From Actinomycetota bacterium (GTDB lineage: Bacteria > Actinomycetota > Actinomycetes > S36-B12 > UBA5976): DNA of 36,332 bases. The stretch spans positions 1 through 36,332 of the forward strand of contig RFTJ01000014.1 in the NCBI GenBank assembly GCA_009923495.1, read 5' to 3'. Positions within the stretch are counted from its first letter, which is position 1. Every line of letters begins with the position of its first letter. The notes below the pieces were generated by a model. That model saw nothing but the letters and a program-made list of their open reading frames with translations. It did not search any database and was not told the DNA's origin. Below, in pieces: positions 1 through 7,578 of the stretch. Made by a program: the position numbers and the translations under genes.

Positions 1-70
1 GTTTTTTACGCCTTGACTCATACCCACGGATTATGAGTCCGATGCTCTGACCGACTGAGCTACCGCCCCC
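1..70 (-). tRNA. tRNA-Met (CAT), partial or degenerate
   Basis: Read on the minus strand, bases 70 down to about 27 give a normal tRNA 5' half: a G-rich acceptor strand, TA, D-arm GCTC...GAGC, and an anticodon arm with loop CTCATAA, so the anticodon is CAT (elongator Met, or Ile2 if the C is lysidinylated). The rest does not continue as a tRNA: there is no recognisable TTCRA T-loop with paired stem, and bases 1-10 do not pair with the 5' acceptor strand. A tRNA without CCA would end about 4 nt beyond the window edge, so the 3' third should be visible and looks wrong. It may be a pseudogene, interrupted by an insertion, or an artefact at a contig end. Confidence 0.55.
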
Positions 71-119
71 GAACGCTTAAGTTTATCGTGTAATCCGCAG
101 ACTAAAAACAACGGATGTA

Positions 120-599
120 CTAGTTGGGCAAGGCGGCTAATCGGGATAGCGCGTCTTTCTGAACGCGCATTACAGTCCACTCGTTCATAGCTTCTGCGCC
201 CAGTGATTCGTAGAAATCAATGGCCGGCATATTCCAATCCAGGACCCACCACTGTAGCCTTTCGTACCCTCTAGAAACACAAATATTGGCCAAGTAACTT
301 AGCAAAGCCTTTCCGTATCCGTTGCCTCGATACTCCGGTCTGACAAATAGATCTTCCACATAAATCCCGTGCGTGCCAGTCCAAGTTGAATAGTTCAGGT
401 ACCAGACAACAAACCCAACAACCTGGCTTTCAACTTCAACAAAATTGCAAAATACTTGCGGGTGATCGCAGAAAAATGATTTCTCAATATCTTCAATGGT
501 TGCTAACGCTTCATCAGGCGCTTTTTCATAGATCGCCAGATCCCTGATGAAGTCTAAAATCTGGTGGGCTTCGTTAGGTTGTGCTTCTCGAATTCGCAT
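120..599 (-). CDS. GNAT family N-acetyltransferase, diamine acetyltransferase-like
   Basis: A 159-residue single-domain GNAT protein that should transfer acetyl from acetyl-CoA to an amine. The acetyl-CoA loop is RGNGYG (residues 91-96), after the typical strand with VEDLFVRPEY; DWNMPAIDFYESLGA (121-135) is the usual C-terminal motif. The IEDIEKSFF stretch and the overall pattern resemble the spermidine/spermine (SSAT) subgroup, but substrate is inferred only. The reading frame is open far upstream, antisense to hsp20; I chose the ATG at 597-599 because the GNAT fold begins there with MRIREAQ. No Shine-Dalgarno sequence is visible. TAGACT lies 7 nt upstream of this ATG (complement of 607-612), so the message may be leaderless. 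It is divergent from hsp20. Confidence 0.85.
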   Translation of the reverse strand: MRIREAQPNEAHQILDFIRDLAIYEKAPDEALATIEDIEKSFFCDHPQVFCNFVEVESQVVGFVVWYLNYSTWTGTHGIYVEDLFVRPEYRGNGYGKALLSYLANICVSRGYERLQWWVLDWNMPAIDFYESLGAEAMNEWTVMRVQKDALSRLAALPN

Positions 600-708
600 A
601 CAAGAGAGTCTAGAGAATTTGCCGAATGCCTGGGTATGCAAAGGGCTATCTCTCGCACATGACCTAAAAGCAATTTTTCTGTTTTTAACTTGCTTATGGT
701 GAAAGTAC

Positions 709-755
709 GCAACTGAACCAGAGTCAATTCGACTACTTCCCCAAGGTTCAGTTGC
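709..755 (+). promoter_or_regulatory. Inverted repeat upstream of hsp20
   Basis: GCAACTGAACC (709-719) and GGTTCAGTTGC (745-755) form a perfect 11-bp inverted repeat with a 25-nt spacer, ending 19 nt before the hsp20 ATG and just upstream of its GAGAGAGGAAAG ribosome site. It is neither the CIRCE nor the HAIR (HspR) consensus as I know them. It could be a repressor operator, or, if transcribed, a leader hairpin acting as an RNA thermometer. Confidence 0.5.
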
Positions 756-774
756 TTCAGAGAGAGGAAAGAAC

Positions 775-1185
775 ATGTCAGATTTAGCAATCCGAGATTC
801 CTTGGGTTTATTCGATTGGACACCTCGACTATTTGAATTGGATAGCGATGTGGCAACAATGCGAGTTGAAGAATATGTAGAAGATGGCGAACTCATAGTT
901 AAGGCTGAAATCCCTGGAATTGATCCGGATAAGGATGTGAAAATAACGATGACCGAAGGCCGCCTTCGCATTCAGGCTCGTCGCAGTGAAGAGCGCGAAC
1001 ATCAGGGCGTAGATGCCTTTCGCAGTGAATTTCACTATGGACTTTTTATTCGCGATTTTGTTTTACCTGCTGGCACGGATAAGGACAAGGTAAAGGCAAG
1101 CTATCACGCTGGTCTACTAACCGTTCGAATTCCGATGCCAGAGGTAAATGAGGTAACAACAACGATCCCCATCACGCACACCTAA
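775..1185 (+). CDS. Small heat shock protein, Hsp20/alpha-crystallin family
   Basis: A 136-residue ATP-independent holdase chaperone of the cytoplasm that keeps unfolding proteins soluble. The alpha-crystallin domain spans roughly residues 25-120: it opens with MRVEEYVEDGELIVKAEIPG and ends with the conserved AGLLTVRIPMPE block (A-x-x-x-G-x-L family motif). A short C-terminal tail TTTIPITHT carries an I-P-I motif, the I-x-I/V type that docks subunits in oligomers. The start is supported by a purine-rich ribosome site (GAGAGAGGAAAG) about 4 nt before the ATG. It is a single-gene unit: divergent from the GNAT gene, with an inverted repeat in front and a strong terminator right behind. Confidence 0.95.
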   Translation: MSDLAIRDSLGLFDWTPRLFELDSDVATMRVEEYVEDGELIVKAEIPGIDPDKDVKITMTEGRLRIQARRSEEREHQGVDAFRSEFHYGLFIRDFVLPAGTDKDKVKASYHAGLLTVRIPMPEVNEVTTTIPITHT

Positions 1186-1200
1186 TTGTTGTTACCCAGA

Positions 1201-1249
1201 GGTGCGCGAACCACTCCTTCCTTCCCGTGGTTCGCGCACCATTTCTTTT
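1201..1249 (+). terminator. Rho-independent terminator of hsp20
   Basis: GGTGCGCGAACCAC (1201-1214) pairs perfectly with GTGGTTCGCGCACC (1227-1240) around a 12-nt pyrimidine loop, followed by ATTTCTTTT. It begins 15 nt after the hsp20 stop codon. The 14-bp G+C-rich stem with a T-rich tail is a textbook intrinsic terminator on the plus strand. Confidence 0.9.
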
Positions 1250-1304
1250 GCAATCTGAGTGAATTTGCCTAAACAAAGTCAATAATGAAAAAGAGAAATT
1301 AGTT

Positions 1305-1322
1305 GGTAACGAATGTGTTACC
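1305..1322 (+). promoter_or_regulatory. Candidate operator upstream of the GH13 gene
   Basis: GGTAAC (1305-1310) and GTTACC (1317-1322) form a perfect 6-bp inverted repeat separated by 6 nt, 45 nt upstream of the chosen start of the secreted glycosidase. Its symmetry and size suit a dimeric regulator such as a LacI-type sugar repressor, but no regulator gene is adjacent, so the assignment is tentative. Confidence 0.35.
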
Positions 1323-1367
1323 TGAATGAATGGGATTACCATCTGGCTGGTTGTTAAAGTGACAATC

Positions 1368-3338
1368 ATGATGGGTCTTAGCACGCAAATTCGTAAGTCC
1401 ACCGCAATTTTGGCAGCGGTAATTCTGCTGCTGACGCTTGGCATAAACATTGCCGCAACATCACAGACTTCAGCAGTTACCTTGGCACAATTGCCTGCGC
1501 CCGCGTCTTGCAATCCAGGAGCAACTCCAACCCCAAGTGTTTCGACATCTCCAGCGCCGATATCTTCGGTTAGCGCTACGCCAACTCCATCGCCAACAGC
1601 TACGACAACGGTGACCATTCACTATCGGGCCACAGATGCGAACAAGGTCAACTGGGTTATCTGGTCTTGGGAAGATAAGCCAGGTCAGGTAGGTAAGGAT
1701 TTTGAATTCACTGGCATGGATGCCTTTGGCTGCATAGCCACAATCACCTACACCCGCGCTGTCACTTCAGTTGGTTTCATAGTCCACCAGAAGAATTCGT
1801 GGAATAAAGATGTAGGCAGCGACCGATTTGTTAAAAACTTTGGATCCAGCACACAAATCTGGTTACGCGCTGGCGACGCTCGGATTTACAAGGACATAAA
1901 CAGTGCATTAAACCCACCGCGCCCAGCTGACCCTGCCTGGACCAAGAATGCAGTCATGTATCAGGTGAATGTGCGCGACTTTACGCCAGCTGGAACCTTT
2001 AGGGGAGTCACCGATAATCTGGCTCGCTTGAAGGCAATGGGCATCACAGTTGTGTACCTGATGCCAATTCACCCGATTGGCACACTTAATCGCAAGTGCA
2101 CCTCCTCGGTAAATGCCAATGTCACGCCACCTGCCTCCATGACCTGCAAGGGCTCACCATACTCGGTAAAGGACTATCAGGCAGTCAGTCCCGATTACGG
2201 AACCCTTGCCGACTTTAAACTGCTGGTAAATACAGCGCACGCGCTTGGCATCAAAATTGTCCTTGACTGGGTAATCAACCACACCGCTTGGGACAATGTT
2301 TGGACTGCAAACAATAAGCCTTATTACCTCACCGATTCAACAGGCAAAATGAAGCCGCCAATGGCTGACTGGGCGGACGTGGTACAACTTGATTTCAGCA
2401 ATGCTGCGATGCGCACAGCTATGATCAACGCGATGAAATTTTGGGTGACTGGTTATGACGTTGATGGTTTCCGACTTGATTATGCAAGTTCCCCATACAT
2501 CTCACTTGATAACTGGGATCAGATGGCGACAACGCTGAATGCAATCAAGCCATTATTTTTCCTGGCTGAAGCGGATAGTTATCAAGCGTTGCTACAAAGC
2601 GCTTTTGTCTCGGATTACAACTTGCCGTTCCTGTACAGCTTCCTGAATAGCGTTGGCCAAGGCGGTGGCTCAAAGGGTAACTTCACTTATCAGGTACAGC
2701 GCTTAACTTCGTACTACCCGGCAAATACATATCCGACCAACTTCATAACAAATCACGACTGGAACGCTTGGTATGGTACCGAGTTTGAGCGGATGGGCTG
2801 CAACAAGTCCAGTGGTTCGCTATGTACTGATAGCCCCGCCGTCGCCGCAACCACAACTTTGACTGCGCTGTGGAAGGGCATCCCAATGCTCTACAACGGA
2901 CAAGAGATTGGACTGTCTCGACGACTCGAATTTTTCTTGAAAGATCCTATTGTTTGGCCAACAGCGCTTAACCCAAAGGTGTCAACTACTTGGAACACAG
3001 CATCGCCGTGGATTAGGTTTTACACCAAACTTTTTGACCTGAAGGCAAAAAATGAAGCACTGGCCAGTGGAAACTTTGGCGGTGATGTAGTTGAAGTGCC
3101 TAACAGTGCTGACAAGGTTATTTCATTTACTCGAACCAAGAACGGCAACACCGTGCTCGTTGTGATGAATATTTCCAAAGATCAGTCACAAACAGTTACT
3201 GTCACTACCGGGCTGACCAACCAAAGGTTATTCCGATATTCAGACGGCGCTGCTACCACAATCAATGGCGATCTCTCTTTAACCCTCAAGCCATTGCAAT
3301 ACGAGATCTATTCAACGGTAGCCACCACGGTCAAGTAA
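1368..3338 (+). CDS. Secreted CBM41-GH13 alpha-glucan hydrolase (alpha-amylase/pullulanase type)
   Basis: A 656-residue exported enzyme that should cleave alpha-glucans outside the cell. Order: signal peptide (QIRK then a long hydrophobic stretch, about residues 6-35), a Pro/Ser/Thr linker (about 45-82), a CBM41/PUD starch-binding domain (about 82-176), and a GH13 barrel (about 190-540) with a short beta C-terminal domain. GH13 signatures are all present: DWVINH (300-305), GFRLDYA with nucleophile D371, FLAEAD with acid/base E401, and NHD with D464. Six cysteines at about 48, 122, 244, 260, 478 and 486 could form three disulfides, fitting export. An in-frame ATG at 1326 exists, but the ATG at 1368 has TAAAGT 7 nt before it and gives a better signal peptide. 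Exact specificity (amylase, neopullulanase, pullulanase) is not decided. Confidence 0.9.
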   Translation: MMGLSTQIRKSTAILAAVILLLTLGINIAATSQTSAVTLAQLPAPASCNPGATPTPSVSTSPAPISSVSATPTPSPTATTTVTIHYRATDANKVNWVIWSWEDKPGQVGKDFEFTGMDAFGCIATITYTRAVTSVGFIVHQKNSWNKDVGSDRFVKNFGSSTQIWLRAGDARIYKDINSALNPPRPADPAWTKNAVMYQVNVRDFTPAGTFRGVTDNLARLKAMGITVVYLMPIHPIGTLNRKCTSSVNANVTPPASMTCKGSPYSVKDYQAVSPDYGTLADFKLLVNTAHALGIKIVLDWVINHTAWDNVWTANNKPYYLTDSTGKMKPPMADWADVVQLDFSNAAMRTAMINAMKFWVTGYDVDGFRLDYASSPYISLDNWDQMATTLNAIKPLFFLAEADSYQALLQSAFVSDYNLPFLYSFLNSVGQGGGSKGNFTYQVQRLTSYYPANTYPTNFITNHDWNAWYGTEFERMGCNKSSGSLCTDSPAVAATTTLTALWKGIPMLYNGQEIGLSRRLEFFLKDPIVWPTALNPKVSTTWNTASPWIRFYTKLFDLKAKNEALASGNFGGDVVEVPNSADKVISFTRTKNGNTVLVVMNISKDQSQTVTVTTGLTNQRLFRYSDGAATTINGDLSLTLKPLQYEIYSTVATTVK

Positions 3339-3404
3339 CAGTAAGTAGCTGCTCACACCGGTCTAATTGCTGACACACCGCAAGCTTTGGTGTAAAGATT
3401 AACT

Positions 3405-4247
3405 GTGCCTAAAAATTTCGATCAGTATCTGCCGCTTGATGGCAGACCATTCACGATTTCCATGGGATTGCGGGCACTAAATCTGGAAAATTGGCTCGAA
3501 CGCGATGATAACTATGGCGATGAGATTGCCTTAAAGCGAAAACTATATGCCGAACAGGCCGAGCAGGTTTTTGCCGTCCTACCAGAGGGCCTGGTGGGCA
3601 GCACTGAGACTCTGGAACTTATCAGTAATCAACTAAGCCACTGCGATGTATCAAATCAGGTGTTCGAACCCGAGTTGCACCCACTACATTCGGCAAGCTT
3701 GCTGGTACAAGAAGACTTGTGCGTCATGTCGAAGTTGGCTGGCCAGTGGAAGCTAACTGCTGCCTCGGTTTGCTTTCCTAGTCGCTGGGACCTGACTGAG
3801 AAAATTGGCACCTCCCTTGCACAAATTCATGCACCAGTTCCGCATTATGCCCAGCGCATCGGGCCGGCTACTGATGCGATGTTCGACAAGTTTGATGTCG
3901 AGCGTCCAGTCTGGCGATTGAATTGGACCATTCTGGACAATCCCGAACTATTTCAGCCCCGGGTAATCAGTGGCGAGCTTGATCCAGAGTCCTCGCTTGC
4001 GCAGTTTGCCCAAAATCTCTACCTACGCATCGAGCGTCAAACTTTGCGGGTATTGCCAGTTTCCAAGGATGTGCTATTTACGATTCGAACCTATGTAGAT
4101 TCACTGGCAGCTATTGCGCAACGCTATCCAGAATTTCAGGCAAATATCGCCCAAACCCTGCAGGCGGTCAGCCCAGAGACGCGAACCTATAAAGGCTGGG
4201 ACCGCCTCTGGGATAAGTTGCAGGACTGGTCGGCGGCGACACAGTAA
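3405..4247 (+). CDS. DUF3445 / heme-dependent oxidative N-demethylase-like protein
   Basis: A 280-residue protein matching my memory of the DUF3445 (HDOD-type) family, in which characterised relatives supply the heme/PAS-like subunit of a dimethylamine-type oxidative N-demethylase. Recognisable blocks are the N-terminal FTISMGLRALNLENWLE, LVQEDLCVMSK, the very conserved AASVCFPSRWDL followed by IHAPVPHYAQRI, RPVWRLNWTILDNPELFQP, and LRIERQTLRVLPVSKDVLFTIRTY written here only in part. GTG start with no clear ribosome site; TAAAGA lies 6 nt upstream. No other demethylase subunit is nearby, so the substrate is unknown. It follows the GH13 gene by 66 nt without an obvious terminator. Confidence 0.8.
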   Translation: MPKNFDQYLPLDGRPFTISMGLRALNLENWLERDDNYGDEIALKRKLYAEQAEQVFAVLPEGLVGSTETLELISNQLSHCDVSNQVFEPELHPLHSASLLVQEDLCVMSKLAGQWKLTAASVCFPSRWDLTEKIGTSLAQIHAPVPHYAQRIGPATDAMFDKFDVERPVWRLNWTILDNPELFQPRVISGELDPESSLAQFAQNLYLRIERQTLRVLPVSKDVLFTIRTYVDSLAAIAQRYPEFQANIAQTLQAVSPETRTYKGWDRLWDKLQDWSAATQ

Positions 4248-4431
4248 AAATAGCTAGATCCAAATCTCCCTTAGATATCTGGCCAATTTCGACTTCCACG
4301 ATTCCCCAGACCCCAATTTGCCCAAAAAACTAGCCAAAAGTCAGGTGCAGGGGCTATTCTCGGGCTAACAAACCATTTGGTGCGGGCCCACGCTGGGGAA
4401 GGCATGTGGCAGCAACGAATGGAGGAAGCCG

Positions 4432-4938
4432 ATGGCGACATCAGCGACAACCCGAGGTGTGATTTTCATTCACAGCACCCCGCGGGCATTATGCGCTCAT
4501 TTAGAGTGGGCGATTGGCAATGTACTTGGCAGCCAAGTCAATCTCGAATGGGTTGACCAGCCGGTGGTTAATCAAGCAGTTCGCTCCGAACTATCTTGGG
4601 CCGGTGCCCCTGAAGTAACAGAGCGTCTAGTTTCCGCGCTTCGCGCATTTCCACACATTCGATTTGAAGTAACCCAAGAACCCTGTCAAGGCTTTGACGG
4701 TCAACGCTATGTCTGCACGCCATCGCTTGGCATTTTGCGCACGCCCATGGGGGTTTATGGACAGGCATATGTTGAGGAAGATAAGGCCAGATCTGCTGTT
4801 AATACCGCAGTTGCTGAAGGTAAGTCACTTACCGAAGTGCTAGATGAACTTTTAGGCGGGCCTTGGGATCGAGAACTCGAGCCGTTTCGAAATGCCAGCG
4901 AAGCCATGAGTGTTCGCTGGCTCCATCAAGTTGGCTAG
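4432..4938 (+). CDS. DUF3145 family protein, actinobacterial
   Basis: A 168-residue soluble protein of the DUF3145 family, conserved across actinobacteria and of unknown function. Diagnostic stretches are TTRGVIFIHSTPRALCAHLEWAIG near the N-terminus (residues about 6-29), FEVTQEPCQGFDGQRY (about 80-95) and the C-terminal WDRELEPFRNA...VRWLHQVG. The start is well supported by GGAGG 6 nt before the ATG. The gene ends tail-to-tail with fabF, sharing 4 nt (CTAG). A 184-nt stretch upstream (4248-4431) holds no gene and presumably its promoter. Confidence 0.88.
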   Translation: MATSATTRGVIFIHSTPRALCAHLEWAIGNVLGSQVNLEWVDQPVVNQAVRSELSWAGAPEVTERLVSALRAFPHIRFEVTQEPCQGFDGQRYVCTPSLGILRTPMGVYGQAYVEEDKARSAVNTAVAEGKSLTEVLDELLGGPWDRELEPFRNASEAMSVRWLHQVG

Positions 4939-6167
4939 TTGCTCTTAAAGGTCAGCACAACATCGTGCCCACCAAAACCAAATGAATTGCTCATCCCAGC
5001 AATATCACCGGCAGGCAAGTTTCGTGGCTCTTTAACTATTACATCGATATCAACTTCTGGATCAACATCGGTCAAGTTAGCTATTGGCGGTGCTACACGA
5101 TCTTTGAGTGCAAGAATTGTCGCAATCGCAGCCAGGGAACCTGCGCCGCCAAGCAGGTGGCCGGTTGCGCCCTTCACCGCGGTAACGCTTGCATGATCAG
5201 CATGCAAGCCAAGAACTTTGCGCACTGCCTTAGCCTCAGCAACATCGCCAGCCGGCGTACTTGTGGCATGGGCATTGATGTGAACGATATCACTAGGCGT
5301 TAAGTCTGAATCAACAAGAGCCCGATTTATCGCCAACATTACGCCACGACCTTCTGGTTCTGGCTGCGCAATGTGATGGGCGTCAGCAGCCAAACCTTGA
5401 CCACCGTAGATTCCATAAACTTTTGCGCCACGAGCAGCGGCATGTTCTGCCGACTCTAAGACAACAATGCCGGCCCCTTCGCTCATGACAAATCCATCGC
5501 GGTTCACATCAAACGGACGTGACGCACTTGCTGGATCATCATGGCGGGTTGAGAGTGCGCGCATTGCACCGAAGGCTGCCAAGGTAAGTGGATGGATGCA
5601 ACCTTCAGTTCCTCCGCAGATTACGACATCAGCGCGCCCGGTGCGAATCATCTCAGCACCGTAGCCAATTGCCTCAGCACCAGATGCGCATGCTGAAACC
5701 GGAGTATGAACTCCAGCCATTGCGCCAAACTCTAAGCCGAGAACTGCCGCTGGGCCATTTGGCATGAGCATCGGCACGGTCATCGGCGAGACGCGCGACG
5801 GACCTTTAGTTTGAAGAATTTCGTACTGCTCCATCAGCGACACAGCACCACCAACTCCGGTAGCCACCGCAACGCCGAGCCTCTCTTGGTCTACCCCTGG
5901 AGCGCCAGCATCTGCCCAAGCTTCACGAGCAGCAATCAGCGCTAGTTGCTGTGAGCGGTCCATCTTTCGGATTTGGTGTGCTTCCAAAACTTCACTGGGA
6001 TCCACTGCTACCGGTGCAGCGATGCGCGCTGGCAACTCAGCAAACCTTTCTTCGGTTAAAAGGATTGCCCCAGACTTACCGGCAAGCAACCCAGCCCAAG
6101 TTGTTGGAACGTCACCACCTAGTGGGGTAGTAGCTCCAAGACCCGTTACGACAACGGTGCGACTCAT
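4935..6167 (-). CDS. fabF: Beta-ketoacyl-ACP synthase II
   Basis: A 410-residue condensing enzyme that extends acyl-ACP with malonyl-ACP in type II fatty acid synthesis. The Cys-His-His triad is complete: C160 in PVSACASG, H300 in HINAHATSTPAGD and H337 in VKGATGHLLGGAGS, with K332 also present. Length is typical of FabF. The start ATG at 6165-6167 has GAAGGAAGG 8 nt upstream. It is the last gene of the fabD-fabH-acpP-fabF operon, separated from acpP by 99 nt that contain a strong hairpin. It corresponds by position to KasA/KasB of mycobacteria; only one KAS II gene is present here. Confidence 0.97.
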   Translation of the reverse strand: MSRTVVVTGLGATTPLGGDVPTTWAGLLAGKSGAILLTEERFAELPARIAAPVAVDPSEVLEAHQIRKMDRSQQLALIAAREAWADAGAPGVDQERLGVAVATGVGGAVSLMEQYEILQTKGPSRVSPMTVPMLMPNGPAAVLGLEFGAMAGVHTPVSACASGAEAIGYGAEMIRTGRADVVICGGTEGCIHPLTLAAFGAMRALSTRHDDPASASRPFDVNRDGFVMSEGAGIVVLESAEHAAARGAKVYGIYGGQGLAADAHHIAQPEPEGRGVMLAINRALVDSDLTPSDIVHINAHATSTPAGDVAEAKAVRKVLGLHADHASVTAVKGATGHLLGGAGSLAAIATILALKDRVAPPIANLTDVDPEVDIDVIVKEPRNLPAGDIAGMSNSFGFGGHDVVLTFKSN

Positions 6168-6224
6168 GATGTCGACCTTCCTTCAAATTTGTTCAGGTAA
6201 TTTAAGCTTCTTAATTGGATCTAG

Positions 6225-6253
6225 GTGGTGGGTAGCTAATGGCCACCCACCAC
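6225..6253 (-). other. Intra-operon hairpin between acpP and fabF
   Basis: GTGGTGGGTAGC (6225-6236) faces GCCACCCACCAC (6242-6253): a 12-bp stem with one mismatch and a 5-nt loop, starting 14 nt after the acpP stop codon on the minus strand. No T-tract follows, so full termination is unlikely. It may stabilise an acpP transcript, give partial termination, or mark a processing point that sets ACP above FabF. Confidence 0.6.
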
Positions 6254-6266
6254 ACCAAAGATCTGA

Positions 6267-6509
6267 TTACTGCTTGTTCGCAGTGATGTAATTTACTGCG
6301 TCGGCAACAGTGTTTAGGTTCTTAACCTCTGAGTCTGGAATGGTTACGCCAAACTTCTCTTCGCACAACATGACAACTTCAACCATTGACAATGAGTCAA
6401 CGTCTAGGTCATCAACAAAAGACTTTTCCATCTCAACGCTTTCTGCTGGAATGCCAGCAACTTCGTTCACGATAGAAGCCAAACCGGCTAATACGTCTTC
6501 CTGTGACAT
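6267..6509 (-). CDS. acpP: Acyl carrier protein
   Basis: An 80-residue acidic carrier whose phosphopantetheine arm holds growing acyl chains. The attachment serine is S39 in the DVDSLSMVEVV motif, followed by the typical helix with CEEKFGVTIPDSE. Size and charge are standard for AcpP, without the long C-terminal extension known from mycobacterial AcpM. AAGGAG lies about 6 nt before the ATG, the strongest ribosome site in this operon, as expected for an abundant protein. It sits between fabH and fabF and is bracketed by two RNA hairpins. Confidence 0.97.
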   Translation of the reverse strand: MSQEDVLAGLASIVNEVAGIPAESVEMEKSFVDDLDVDSLSMVEVVMLCEEKFGVTIPDSEVKNLNTVADAVNYITANKQ

Positions 6510-6531
6510 GTGTTTCTCCTTCTTGGTGACG

Positions 6532-6555
6532 GCAATCCGTGGGTTTACGAATTGC
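6532..6555 (-). other. Intra-operon hairpin between fabH and acpP
   Basis: On the minus strand GCAATTCGT pairs with ACGGATTGC around a 6-nt loop, a 9-bp stem with one G-U pair (plus-strand arms 6532-6540 and 6547-6555). It lies just upstream of the acpP ribosome site. Together with the hairpin after acpP it could define the ends of a stable processed acpP message. Confidence 0.45.
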
Positions 6556-6582
6556 TACCGTTTACCTCGCGGTAACCGGAAC

Positions 6583-7578
6583 TTAGGGGACCCGAGCAAC
6601 TTGCGCTGCAAAGGCTAGACCAGCACCGAATCCAACGAGCAAGACTAGGTCGCCAGAAGCGACTTCCCCTTGCTCTCTGAGTCGATCTAGTGCTAGTGGG
6701 ATAGAAGCAGCAGAAGTATTGCCAGCAGACTCGATGTCACGAGCAATAGCCACTGTTTCTGGGAATCCGAGTGTCTTAACAAGTGCGTTGGTTATTCGCA
6801 TGTTGGCTTGATGCGGCACGAAAGCTTTTATGTCTGCCGGAGTTACTTGGGCCGCGGCTAACGCGCGCTGGCAGACATCGCCCATCGAACTAATGGCCCA
6901 GCGGAACACCGTTTGACCTTGCATGGTCAGCACAGAGTTAGTCTTTTCTCGGCCCGCGGTAAAGGTATCTGGGCTCATGATGATGGCCTCCATTTGGCTG
7001 CCATCTGCGCCCCAAACGGTGGGCCCGATGCCTTGCTCGGCTGTCTGCCCGATCACAACTGCGCCAGCGCCATCGCCAAAAAGAAAGGCCGTGCCTCGAT
7101 CATCAAAGTCAATGACTTCGCTAATTTTTTCGGACCCAACCACTAATACTTTTTTGGCAGTGCCAGCGCGCACTGCTGCGTCGGCCAGACCAATCGCATA
7201 AGCAAAGCCAGCACAAGCCGCGCCAACATCCACGGCTGCGGCATTTGTCGCTCCGATTGCAGCGCTGACTTCAGCTGCCGCCGACGGAGTGGCATAACGA
7301 TGAGTGAAGGTTGCTAGCACAACCAAATCAATCTCACTTGCTGAAACCTTTGCATCGGCAAGCGCAGCCAATGCTGCCGCCATTGCCATACTAGAAACTG
7401 TTTCTTCGGGGGCGGCATAGCGGCGTTCGATGATGCCAGAGCGCTCGCGAATCCACTCATCAGACGACTCAATTCGCGCTACTAGCTCGGTGTTAGGAAC
7501 AACTCGAGTGGGTCGGTAACTTCCAAGTCCGAGCAGTCCCGCATGCGAAGTCGCGTGGGGTGTGGCGATTACTACCAT
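6583..7578 (-). CDS. fabH: Beta-ketoacyl-ACP synthase III
   Basis: A 331-residue KAS III that starts fatty acid synthesis by condensing acyl-CoA with malonyl-ACP. The Cys-His-Asn triad is C122 (GAACAGFAYA), H256 (VPHQANMRI) and N287 (AGNTSAASIP). The ATG at 7576-7578 lies inside the end of fabD (7-nt overlap), so translation is probably coupled; no separate strong ribosome site is seen. The first ten or so residues (MVVIATPHAT) extend beyond the usual start of the fold, so a slightly later start is possible. The primer preference (straight or branched chain) cannot be read from sequence. Confidence 0.96.
   Translation of the reverse strand: MVVIATPHATSHAGLLGLGSYRPTRVVPNTELVARIESSDEWIRERSGIIERRYAAPEETVSSMAMAAALAALADAKVSASEIDLVVLATFTHRYATPSAAAEVSAAIGATNAAAVDVGAACAGFAYAIGLADAAVRAGTAKKVLVVGSEKISEVIDFDDRGTAFLFGDGAGAVVIGQTAEQGIGPTVWGADGSQMEAIIMSPDTFTAGREKTNSVLTMQGQTVFRWAISSMGDVCQRALAAAQVTPADIKAFVPHQANMRITNALVKTLGFPETVAIARDIESAGNTSAASIPLALDRLREQGEVASGDLVLLVGFGAGLAFAAQVARVP

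Noticed and set aside
600-971. Upstream extension of the GNAT frame across hsp20
   Set aside because: The extra 124 residues are antisense to the well-supported hsp20 gene and show no domain; the GNAT fold starts at the ATG at 597-599.
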